From contig JAFLCF010000149.1 in NCBI GenBank assembly GCA_017303735.1, positions 1-10,835 on the forward strand: 10,835 nucleotides of DNA. The letters run 5' to 3'. This DNA comes from Anaerolineae bacterium (lineage in GTDB: Bacteria; Chloroflexota; Anaerolineae; Anaerolineales; Villigracilaceae). The notes below the pieces were generated by a model. It did no database searches. It saw nothing but the letters and a program-made list of their open reading frames with translations, and was not told the origin of the DNA. Both the position numbers and the translations under genes were made by a program. Shown one piece after another: positions 5,386 to 10,835 of the stretch (positions are counted from its first letter, which is position 1; every line of letters begins with the position of its first letter).

Positions 5386-6612
5386 ATGTCTACAAATCGA
5401 CCACTCAAAGTCTTCCTCTGCCATTCTTCTACGGACAAGCCCGCTGTCCGCGAGCTGTATCAAAAACTTCGTGGCGAAGCATGGATTGATCCTTGGTTAG
5501 ACGAGGAAGATATTTTTCCGGGTATGGATTGGAATCTAGAAATTCAAAAGGCTATTCGCGAAACAGATGCAATACTTGTTTGTCTTTCTAAAAGTTCGAT
5601 TACAAAGGAAGGGTATGTCCAGCGCGAAATAAAGACTGCTTTGGATTATGCGGACGAGAAACCTGAAGGAACAACCTACATCATTCCAATTCGGTTAGAT
5701 GAATGTAAGCCGCCGCAGCGTTTATCCAAATGGCAATATGCGGATTATTTTGAAGGGAACTATGAACGGGCATTGCAGCGATTACTAGTTAGCCTGAAAC
5801 GCCGCGCTGCTTCATTAAGTTTGAAAACCGAAAGCCCTACACCAGCAAGTCGAGTTGGAATTCTGACAAATTCTGTTACGCCAATACAAAGTCAGTTTGC
5901 AAACCTGACCTACGTGCCTTCAACTACAAACACCTTCTCCAACGGTATGACAGTAATCCTTATCCCCGCAGGTAAATTCATCATGGGGGATGGAAGCGAA
6001 CAACATTCAGTAGACATCCCCTACGACTACTGGATGGCGAAGTTTCCTGTAACCAATATACAATACAACCAATTTAAGAAAATAGATTTTGATAAAGGAA
6101 AAGAAGACCATCCTGTTGTTAATGTAAGTTGGCATGATGCGATGGGATGCTGTCAGTGGTTGAATAGGTCACTGAAAAAAGAATTTCCCTCAGACTTTGT
6201 TTTGCGCTTGTCCACCGAAGCAGAATGGGAAAAAGCTGCTCGCGGCACAGACGGGTTTAAATATCCTTGGGGGAAAACCTTCAATAAAAACAAATGTAAC
6301 ACTAGCGAAGGTGGTAAAGGTGGCACAACCTCTGTGGGTTTGTATTCCCCACAAGGCGACTCGCCTTATGGCTGTGCTGACATGAGCGGAAATGTTTGGG
6401 AATGGACGCATAGTTTACAGAAGCCATATACTTATAAAGTCACTGATGGGCGTGAAGATGAAAGAGCCTCTGGTGCTCGTATACTTCGCGGTGGGTCTTT
6501 TGATCATTTATCTGGCAACGCGTGTTGTGCTTACCGCCGCGGGATTATTCCAGACTTCAGGAATTGGAGCAGCGGGTTTCGAGTTGTTGTCTCCCCACGT
6601 CTCCCATACTAG
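5386..6612 (+). CDS. TIR domain–FGE-sulfatase (C-type-lectin-like fold) fusion protein
   Basis: A 408-residue two-domain protein. Residues 7-135 are a TIR_2-type domain: LKVFLCHSSTDKPAVRELYQKL (7-28), PWLDEEDIFPGMDWNLEIQKAI (36-57), AILVCLSKSSITKEGYVQREI (62-82) and YIIPIRLDECKPPQRL (98-113). E81 in the QREI segment is the likely NADase glutamate. A Ser/Thr-rich linker (140-185) leads to an FGE-sulfatase domain (188-404): MTVILIPAGKFIMGDG, FPVTNIQYNQF, HPVVNVSWHDAMGCCQWLN, RLSTEAEWEKAARG, YPWG, SPYGCADMSGNVWEW, RILRGGSF and SSGFRVV. By eye Cys381 aligns with the second redox Cys of true formylglycine-generating enzymes, while the first (near Ser376) is absent, so sulfatase activation is unlikely and ligand binding is more plausible. 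There is no signal peptide. TIR NADases often act in phage defence; that role is inference. Confidence 0.93.
   Translation: MSTNRPLKVFLCHSSTDKPAVRELYQKLRGEAWIDPWLDEEDIFPGMDWNLEIQKAIRETDAILVCLSKSSITKEGYVQREIKTALDYADEKPEGTTYIIPIRLDECKPPQRLSKWQYADYFEGNYERALQRLLVSLKRRAASLSLKTESPTPASRVGILTNSVTPIQSQFANLTYVPSTTNTFSNGMTVILIPAGKFIMGDGSEQHSVDIPYDYWMAKFPVTNIQYNQFKKIDFDKGKEDHPVVNVSWHDAMGCCQWLNRSLKKEFPSDFVLRLSTEAEWEKAARGTDGFKYPWGKTFNKNKCNTSEGGKGGTTSVGLYSPQGDSPYGCADMSGNVWEWTHSLQKPYTYKVTDGREDERASGARILRGGSFDHLSGNACCAYRRGIIPDFRNWSSGFRVVVSPRLPY
6487..6582 (+). other. candidate DGR variable region at the 3' end of the TIR–FGE gene
   Basis: Codons 368-399, RGGSF to GFR, have the spacing of FGE-type diversity-generating retroelement targets, which typically read RGGSW-N-rich-AYR-N-P-x-x-R-N-GFR. 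Here the positions that are Asn in templates carry varied residues: D, H, L, S, G, C, C, G, I, I, F, W. The fixed frame of A-Y-R, P-D, R and GFRVV is kept. Many variable positions use NNT or NNC codons, as expected from AAC or AAT. No template repeat or reverse transcriptase lies in this window, and plain FGE proteins share much of this frame, so the call is tentative. Confidence 0.4.
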
Positions 6613-6662
6613 CTACTTTGTACTCTCCCCACGTCTCCCATACTAGCTACTTTGTACTCTCC
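6590..6662 (+). repeat. perfect 34-bp tandem duplication carrying the stop codon
   Basis: The 34-nt unit at 6590-6623 is repeated exactly at 6624-6657, followed by 5 nt of a third copy (6658-6662). The unit begins TCTCCCCACGTCTCCC and contains the TAG stop of the TIR–FGE gene (6610-6612; second copy 6644-6646). It starts 8 bp after the GFR codons. Because both copies encode the same gene end, gain or loss of one copy would leave the protein unchanged. Confidence 0.95.
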
Positions 6663-6813
6663 ATATACTCTGAATATCTAGAGTTTATAGTCCTCTGAAC
6701 TGTCGTTTTATATTTGACATTACACTGGAAAGAAGGTTCTGTCTCTGCTTGCGAAATGGTAATTTTTTGAAACATCTTAATGTCTTCTTTACCCGCAGAC
6801 CTGTCAGGTCTTT
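6663..6813. other. non-coding gap after the TIR–FGE gene
   Basis: I see no convincing gene here; a minus-strand frame of 73 codons (6685-6906) has no ribosome site and no recognisable protein. ACTCT/AGAGT (6667-6671 and 6680-6684) could form a weak 5-bp hairpin that may serve as the terminator of the TIR–FGE gene. An exact TTGACA stands at 6714-6719 but has no acceptable -10 at 16-18 bp, so I do not call a promoter from it. Confidence 0.5.
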
Positions 6814-6819
6814 TATAAT
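6797..6819 (+). promoter_or_regulatory. TATAAT promoter with a 15-bp palindrome in its spacer
   Basis: AGACCTGTCAGGTCT at 6797-6811 is a perfect 7+1+7 palindrome. It ends 2 bp before the exact -10 hexamer TATAAT at 6814-6819, so it lies where a repressor would block polymerase. The downstream leader has GGACGAAAC and two heptamer-like units around 6837-6853, then AGGAG at 6861-6865. Confidence 0.5.
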
Positions 6820-6871
6820 GGACGAAACCACTTGGGACCTGACACTTGACACCAATTCACAGGAGCACTGA

Positions 6872-6916
6872 ATGCACCTCAAAGGAATATACGCCCTCAT
6901 TGTCACCCTGCTTTAG
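6872..6916 (+). pseudogene. 14-codon ORF with good ribosome site; gene remnant or leader peptide
   Basis: The ATG at 6872 follows AGGAG with an ideal 6-nt gap and sits behind the TATAAT at 6814. The frame reads MHLKGIYALIVTLL and stops at TAG (6914-6916). The Lys followed by a hydrophobic stretch looks like the start of a signal peptide cut off early. Immediately after the stop comes the next promoter at 6931. The best reading is a gene whose body was deleted, leaving promoter, leader, ribosome site and first codons. The alternative is a genuine small membrane peptide or a leader peptide for the M23 gene. Confidence 0.45.
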
Positions 6917-6930
6917 AACATCGCATCTTT

Positions 6931-6936
6931 TATAAT
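6931..6936 (+). promoter_or_regulatory. -10 box for the M23 peptidase gene
   Basis: An exact TATAAT lies within TCTTTTATAATGGGCGCAAC, nearly the same as the box at 6814 (TCTTTTATAATGGACGAAAC). No clear -35 is seen. The start of transcription is expected near 6943, giving a leader of about 75 nt. Confidence 0.55.
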
Positions 6937-6942
6937 GGGCGC

Positions 6943-6992
6943 AACTTTCCAACCTTCAACCTGAAACTTGAAACCTTTCAACCTCAAAAACT
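6943..6992 (+). repeat. low-complexity leader with a seven-nucleotide period
   Basis: From 6951 the leader reads AACCTTC, AACCTGA, AACTTGA, AACCTTT as consecutive 7-nt units, preceded by AACTTTCC and followed by CAACCTC and AAAAACT. CTGAAACTTGAAACC (6961-6975) closely matches CTGACACTTGACACC (6839-6853) in the leader of the short ORF upstream. Confidence 0.7.
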
Positions 6993-7018
6993 CAAACCAT
7001 TCTACAGGGTCGGACTTC

Positions 7019-8572
7019 ATGAAAAAAGGAATACAAATCTGCATCGTTTTATTATTGATCGCCATAACCGCTCAGCAAGGTCACGCCTATTCTTTGACCG
7101 ATGACCGTCCCGTTTTTCTTGCCTGGCCCCTGCCCAGTTATATTGGTGTGGCGCGCATTTCACAATTTCCCAACTCGCCGTGGACGTGGAATTACCTCGG
7201 CTTGAATCCGGGTCAGCAATGCACACCTGCCTTTGGGTATCTCGAATCGTCCCTGCCCACCTGGCGTGATACATCCCTTTCGTGGGAGGAAGATGCCGCT
7301 CAAGCGGACCCGCATCAATTTCAGATGATCGCCTGCTATGCCACGGCAGGCGAAGCGGGAGCGAATGGTCATGAAGGGACAGATATCAAAGCCCCAGTAG
7401 GAACGCCCGTGTTTGCCAGCGCCGATGGGAAAGTGGCTGGCTGGCGCATTGGAAATATCAACGACATGCTGGTCTTGAAGCATTGTTTGGGCGGCACATG
7501 GGATGAAAATCAGGAATGTTCTGGCGGTACGAAGTGGTATACGACGTACATGCACATCAACGTTGAGAGCGGTATGCAGCAAATGGATTTGGATGTGCAA
7601 GCGGGAACTTTGCTGGGGACGATCATCAACCAAGGGGATAATTCGCATTTGCATTTCGAGGTGGGATTAGATAAAAGGAATTATGACAACTTCGTCAACC
7701 CGTGGGGGCGCGATCATTCTCCGTGGCTGGGATGCATGTGGAAAGACCAATCGTTGTGTGTGCTTCCCAACCCGGCACTGAAACAAATGCTGTTTCAAAC
7801 AACTGAAGGATCTCTGATTCACAAAAGGTTTTATAGCGCTTTTGAAACTCTGCCCTTTCTTCCAGCGATCACAAAATATCAGATCATTGAAGATCGCATC
7901 GCAGCACAAACCGGTGACGGTATTCTCTGGCTGTTGGATGCATCAGGGAATTGGATTCATGTAGCAGATGCGGTTCAGGAATTTCAAGTCACAGCCACAC
8001 GACTGGGTGTTTTGAAGCAAGATGGTTCTTTGTATGTTCAAGCAGGGATTTGGGATGGGCAATGGGACGCACAGGCAACTGGCGTTAAGTCTTTCTCCTT
8101 GTCTGAGAAGCGGGTTGGGGCGTTGGGCACGAATGGAGAACTGTACGTGATCGAAGGCGACTTAAATAACAGCTGGAGTTTCGTTGCCAAAGAGGTGTCT
8201 GCCTTTCAATTGCTCGATACCCGCATTGCTTATGTCGATGCAAAAAAAGACCTCATGGTTCAAGAAGGAAAAATGGATTCGGAATGGAAGCTGCTTGGTT
8301 CGCAAGTGACTTCCTTTCAGCTTGCCGGAGTACGTGTGGCATATCTCAACGAGGCGGGGGAGTTGTGGGTAAATCATGGCAATTTGCGCGGTGAATTCAT
8401 CTTGCAAAGTGATGGCGTGCAAACCTTTCAACTCGCAGATGACCGCATCTTGATAAAGACGAACGATGGCATATGGAAGATCAAACAAGGTGATTTATAC
8501 GATGCTTGGGTGACGATCCAACTGTCATTTATACAAAACATGGTGCTCAACGGGCACTTTCCAACAGAATAA
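7019..8572 (+). CDS. secreted M23 (LytM) metallopeptidase with tectonin-like propeller
   Basis: A 517-residue exported protein. MKKGIQICIVLLLIAITAQQ plus GHA (1-23) is a signal peptide with likely cleavage after Ala23. Residues 115-230 are an M23 endopeptidase domain, a family that cuts peptide cross-links of peptidoglycan or other Gly-rich peptides. All zinc and catalytic residues are seen: H118 and D122 in GHEGTD, H179 in TYMHI, and H210-L-H212 in HLHFEV, with GTPVFASADGKV between. The C-terminal half (about 283-500) has six tectonin-like repeats with an exact 37-residue step at V319, V356, V393, V430 and V467 (V..FQL..xR.A.L...G.L.V..G.L...W), likely a six-bladed propeller binding glycans or envelope. 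The N-terminal 24-114 segment is unassigned. The ATG at 7019 fits the signal peptide, with AGGG 9 nt upstream; an earlier start at 6968 would lie in the leader repeat. Confidence 0.92.
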   Translation: MKKGIQICIVLLLIAITAQQGHAYSLTDDRPVFLAWPLPSYIGVARISQFPNSPWTWNYLGLNPGQQCTPAFGYLESSLPTWRDTSLSWEEDAAQADPHQFQMIACYATAGEAGANGHEGTDIKAPVGTPVFASADGKVAGWRIGNINDMLVLKHCLGGTWDENQECSGGTKWYTTYMHINVESGMQQMDLDVQAGTLLGTIINQGDNSHLHFEVGLDKRNYDNFVNPWGRDHSPWLGCMWKDQSLCVLPNPALKQMLFQTTEGSLIHKRFYSAFETLPFLPAITKYQIIEDRIAAQTGDGILWLLDASGNWIHVADAVQEFQVTATRLGVLKQDGSLYVQAGIWDGQWDAQATGVKSFSLSEKRVGALGTNGELYVIEGDLNNSWSFVAKEVSAFQLLDTRIAYVDAKKDLMVQEGKMDSEWKLLGSQVTSFQLAGVRVAYLNEAGELWVNHGNLRGEFILQSDGVQTFQLADDRILIKTNDGIWKIKQGDLYDAWVTIQLSFIQNMVLNGHFPTE

Positions 8573-8595
8573 TCTTGTAATGCGTGAGTGGAAAG

Positions 8596-8601
8596 TATAA
8601 T
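8596..8601 (+). promoter_or_regulatory. -10 box for the MFS transporter gene
   Basis: An exact TATAAT lies 24 bp after the M23 stop. Transcription is expected near 8608. The box falls inside the reading frame that would begin at GTG 8588, which argues for a transporter start further downstream. Confidence 0.5.
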
Positions 8602-8619
8602 CAACCCACACACCACTTT

Positions 8620-8645
8620 CTATTCACTATTCACTATTCACTATT
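8620..8645 (+). repeat. CTATTCA heptamer repeat in the MFS leader
   Basis: Three exact copies of CTATTCA (8620-8640) are followed by CTATT (8641-8645). The tract lies between the TATAAT box and the likely start codon. It is open in the transporter frame, so if translation began at GTG 8588 a change in copy number would shift the frame. Confidence 0.9.
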
Positions 8646-8650
8646 TCCCC

Positions 8651-9838
8651 TTGCCCCCCTCCTTCTTCCTCATCCTCGTTTCTGTTTTTGTCGATATGCT
8701 CGGCTACGGCATCATGCTGCCCTTGCTGCCGTTCTTTGTGCAGGCACAAGATGGCGGCGCCGCCATCGCGGGCGGATTGATGTCGATGTACTCGGCGATC
8801 CAACTCGTCTCGGGTCCCGTCCTCGGTGCACTCTCCGACCGTTACGGGCGCAAGCCCATTTTGCTGCTTTGCCTGCTAGGCACGGGCACGTCCTATCTTT
8901 TGCTTGGTTTGGCGAATTCGCTCGTCCTCATTTTTATTGCCGTCCTGATTGACGGGCTCACCGGTTCAAACCTCACTCTCGCTCACGCCTATGTTGCCGA
9001 TACCACCACTGCTGAGAATCGCGCAAAAGGAATCAATTATTCACAACTCGCTTTTGGATTGGGCATCATGGCGGGTCCCATCCTTGGCGGACTCCTCAGC
9101 GGATACGGACTCAGCATCCCAGCGCTCGTCGCCTCTTTCTTAACCTTTGCCAATGCCGCCTTCGGATTCTTTTTCCTCCCCGAATCTTTATCCCCCGAAC
9201 GCCGCGAGAGCAAGCCGCTTTTGCAAATCTTTTCATGGGCGGGTCAGTTCACGAGCATCTTCCGCCAGAAAAATATTCAACGTTTTCTGATTGTGCTCTT
9301 CCTGCTCAACCTCGCCTTCGCTGGCTTACAAACGAACTTCCCGCTTTTCTCCAACGCCCGCTTCGGCTGGACTCCCGCACAGAACAGTTATTTCTATTTG
9401 TATGTTGGTTTGTGCGGCGTGATCGTGCAGGGAGTTTTATATGCCAAATTGCAAGCGCGTTTCGGCGAAAGTAAACTCATCCATGCTGGGCTTTTCTTCA
9501 TGGTCATCGGTTTGGCAGGCATGGCATTTGTCCCTGCCGCTTGGATGATCTTCCCCGCCGTCGCCATCGTTGCGCTTGGCACAGGCATCAGCATCCCTTC
9601 GCTGACGGCTTTGGTTTCACTACGCATCCCTGAGAATGAGCAGGGACGTCTAATGGGCGGCAATCAAACCTTGCTAGCACTGACGAATATTTTTGGTCCC
9701 ACCATTGCGGGAATTTCATTCGACGTCATCGCCATCTCCGCGCCGTATTGGCTGGGGAGTGTGTTTTCTGTCTTCGCGTTGGTTGTGGCAATGTCGGCAC
9801 TACGAAGAAAGAATCCCGATGAGATACATCATGAATAG
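8651..9838 (+). CDS. DHA1-type MFS drug/H+ antiporter (TetA-like)
   Basis: A 395-residue, 12-helix major facilitator protein of normal length. The first helix SFFLILVSVFVDMLGYGIML carries the F-V-D-x-x-G-x-G signature of TetA/Bcr-type exporters. GALSDRYGRK (59-68) is MFS motif A in loop 2-3, and GLGIMAGPILGG (136-147) is antiporter motif C of proton-driven drug exporters. A longer polar loop (PESLSPERRESKPLL) separates the two six-helix halves. The substrate cannot be told from sequence. The start is uncertain: TTG 8651 puts 4 residues before helix 1 and lies after the TATAAT box, but no Shine-Dalgarno sequence is visible. GTG 8588 would add 21 residues partly encoded by a heptamer repeat and would span the promoter. 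No terminator separates it from the M23 gene. Confidence 0.88.
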   Translation: MPPSFFLILVSVFVDMLGYGIMLPLLPFFVQAQDGGAAIAGGLMSMYSAIQLVSGPVLGALSDRYGRKPILLLCLLGTGTSYLLLGLANSLVLIFIAVLIDGLTGSNLTLAHAYVADTTTAENRAKGINYSQLAFGLGIMAGPILGGLLSGYGLSIPALVASFLTFANAAFGFFFLPESLSPERRESKPLLQIFSWAGQFTSIFRQKNIQRFLIVLFLLNLAFAGLQTNFPLFSNARFGWTPAQNSYFYLYVGLCGVIVQGVLYAKLQARFGESKLIHAGLFFMVIGLAGMAFVPAAWMIFPAVAIVALGTGISIPSLTALVSLRIPENEQGRLMGGNQTLLALTNIFGPTIAGISFDVIAISAPYWLGSVFSVFALVVAMSALRRKNPDEIHHE

Positions 9839-9846
9839 GTAAAAAG

Positions 9847-9875
9847 TAGTATGGGAATCCATCCTATAGTATGGG
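9847..9875 (+). repeat. pair of TAGTATGGG direct repeats, 20 bp apart
   Basis: TAGTATGGG occurs at 9847-9855 and 9867-9875, with similar downstream bases (TCC.TCC). The 20-bp step is about two helical turns. The second copy ends 21 bp before the TATAAT at 9897, reaching the -35 zone, as expected for an activator site. Confidence 0.45.
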
Positions 9876-9896
9876 GTGTCCTCCATTCTGCGCATC

Positions 9897-9902
9897 TATA
9901 AT
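9897..9902 (+). promoter_or_regulatory. -10 box for the NHL lipoprotein gene
   Basis: An exact TATAAT lies 28 bp before the GTG start at 9931; transcription is expected near 9909. No consensus -35 is present, in keeping with the paired direct repeats upstream serving an activator. Confidence 0.5.
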
Positions 9903-9930
9903 CCTGCCATCTTATTGTAGGAGGATGCGC

Positions 9931-10835
9931 GTGAAGAAAACTGTTTTATACCTGTTCGTGAGTATGTATCTTTTAACGGCTTGTAGTGGAGGCGTTGATG
10001 CGGTCCCAACCTCAATTCCAACATCAACCCTTGAGCCAACCCAACCCCCAACCCCAACGATTGAGGCAACCATGACCCCTGAAAGACCTTTTGAGATAAA
10101 ACTATCAGAAGACAGCATGAAAGACCCCTATGGCATTGCGATCAATTCACTGGGGCATATCTATGTCAGTGATGCAGGCAAGAATCGTGTGTTGATCTTT
10201 GATGCCGAGAGCAACCTGCTTGCAAAGTGGGACAAGCAAGGCAGTGCCGAAGGGGAATTCAATACAATGGGCTTTGGCGGGCTGGCTATCGACTCGAACG
10301 ATAATGTCTTTGTGGTGGATAACGGCAATTATCGCGTTCAGAAATTCGATAAAGACGGAAACTTCATCACCCAGTGGGGCGTGTATGGCACAGAAGACGC
10401 TCAATTCGTGCGCGCTATCGGGATCACCATCGATGCGCAAGGTAATGTGTACGTCACTGACGATGGCAAACCCTATGTGCAGAAGTTCGATAATGATGGG
10501 AATTTCCTGATGAAGTTTGGCGGCGCCGGTGACGGCGGCGGCAAGTTCAGGCACGCCACTGGCATTGCCGTCGACGCGAACGGGAATATCTTTGTGGCTG
10601 ATTACGATACCAAATACGTGCAGAAGTTTGACGCAACCGGTGCATTTGTCACCTCATGGAAGATGGGTGAAGATATCGGCGTGACCGGCACCCCCGAAGG
10701 CATTACGGTGGATGCACAAGGCAATGTGTATGTGACCGATTATGACCTGGGTCGTTTAGAAGTGTTTGATAATGATGGGAATTTCCTGTGGGCATTGGGT
10801 AGCAAGACCTTGTTTTCAAATCCGTTCAAACGCCC
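9931..10835 (+). CDS. NHL-repeat (six-bladed propeller) lipoprotein, 3' end outside window (partial)
   Basis: The frame is open to the window edge (301 codons seen). Residues 1-18 form a lipoprotein signal peptide: two Lys, then VLYLFVSMYLLTAC with the lipobox LTAC and lipid-modified Cys18. A Thr/Pro-rich linker follows (about 22-52). From residue 66 there are five NHL-type repeats of about 45-50 residues, each of the form GIA(V/I)D.xGN(V/I)(Y/F)V(T/A)D followed by VQKFD.DGNF and Trp/Phe-Gly. NHL propellers bind protein, RNA or glycans and can be scaffolds or lyases; the role here is unknown. The protein would sit on the outer face of the membrane. The start is GTG 9931, since AGGAGG at 9919-9924 is 6 nt upstream; the in-frame ATG at 9925 directly abuts that site. 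It is preceded by its own TATAAT. Confidence 0.88.
   Translation, partial: MKKTVLYLFVSMYLLTACSGGVDAVPTSIPTSTLEPTQPPTPTIEATMTPERPFEIKLSEDSMKDPYGIAINSLGHIYVSDAGKNRVLIFDAESNLLAKWDKQGSAEGEFNTMGFGGLAIDSNDNVFVVDNGNYRVQKFDKDGNFITQWGVYGTEDAQFVRAIGITIDAQGNVYVTDDGKPYVQKFDNDGNFLMKFGGAGDGGGKFRHATGIAVDANGNIFVADYDTKYVQKFDATGAFVTSWKMGEDIGVTGTPEGITVDAQGNVYVTDYDLGRLEVFDNDGNFLWALGSKTLFSNPFKR

Noticed and set aside
6392..6646. Plus-strand 84-codon frame ending in the same SPRLPY as the TIR–FGE gene
   Set aside because: It is out of frame with the FGE domain; the shared ending arises from the 34-bp tandem duplication, not from a second gene.
6590..6662. CRISPR-like repeats
   Set aside because: The two 34-nt copies are directly adjacent with no spacer, so this is a tandem duplication.
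6714..6719. Exact TTGACA as a promoter -35
   Set aside because: No acceptable -10 follows at 16-18 bp and no gene starts at a fitting distance.
6685..6906. Minus-strand 73-codon frame in the gap after TIR–FGE
   Set aside because: No ribosome site, no family likeness, and it runs across promoter sequence of the opposite strand.
6600..7018. DGR template repeat or reverse transcriptase next to the TIR–FGE gene
   Set aside because: I looked for an A-rich copy of the 6487-6582 segment and for a reverse transcriptase frame and saw neither in this window.
7160..7654. Minus-strand 164-codon frame
   Set aside because: It is antisense to the M23 catalytic domain.
10147..10554. Minus-strand 135-codon frame
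   Set aside because: It is antisense to the NHL repeats; its apparent regularity mirrors the repeat on the plus strand.

Overview
The window is a gene-dense piece of a bacterial chromosome of roughly 50% G+C. Gene content and style fit an environmental Chloroflexota (Anaerolineae-like) bacterium: histidine ammonia-lyase, TIR–FGE fusions, PPOX and RibD_C family enzymes, NHL-repeat lipoproteins with a Thr/Pro linker, and exact TATAAT boxes with weak -35 regions ahead of many genes. That taxonomic call is an inference from style, not from a marker gene. No rRNA, tRNA, CRISPR array, transposase, integrase or reverse transcriptase is visible.

Left part (1-3044, minus strand): a run of five genes read right to left. 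These are a six-helix membrane protein of unknown function, a RibD_C/dihydrofolate-reductase-fold protein, a PPOX-class flavin/F420 split-barrel protein, an AAC(3)-I-like GNAT acetyltransferase, and a GH16-like glycoside hydrolase that runs off the left edge. The first three are tightly spaced behind a TATAAT promoter at 3115-3142. A perfect 14-bp hairpin flanked by 19-nt direct repeats separates them from the last two, which overlap by 14 bp. A divergent gene at 3167 encodes a close relative of AAC(6')-Ii, so two aminoglycoside-acetyltransferase-like genes lie within 2.5 kb.

Middle (3776-6612, plus strand): a complete histidine ammonia-lyase (hutH) stands without other hut genes and is closed by a hairpin. 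A TATAAT promoter then drives a TIR–FGE fusion. Its C-terminal 32 residues look like the variable region of a diversity-generating retroelement (DGR) target, or else an ordinary FGE C-terminus. A perfect 34-bp tandem duplication carrying the stop codon starts right after that region. This is the part most likely to belong to a defence or self/non-self system.

Right part (6613-10835, plus strand): a 406-bp gap holds two related promoter-leader modules. The first drives only a 14-codon ORF, and its -10 box is preceded by a 15-bp palindrome. The second drives a secreted M23 metallopeptidase fused to a six-repeat (37-residue period) tectonin-like propeller. A DHA1-type drug/H+ antiporter and an NHL-repeat lipoprotein cut by the right edge follow. 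Leaders of several of these genes are low-complexity sequence with a seven-nucleotide period, an unusual feature worth a genome-wide look.
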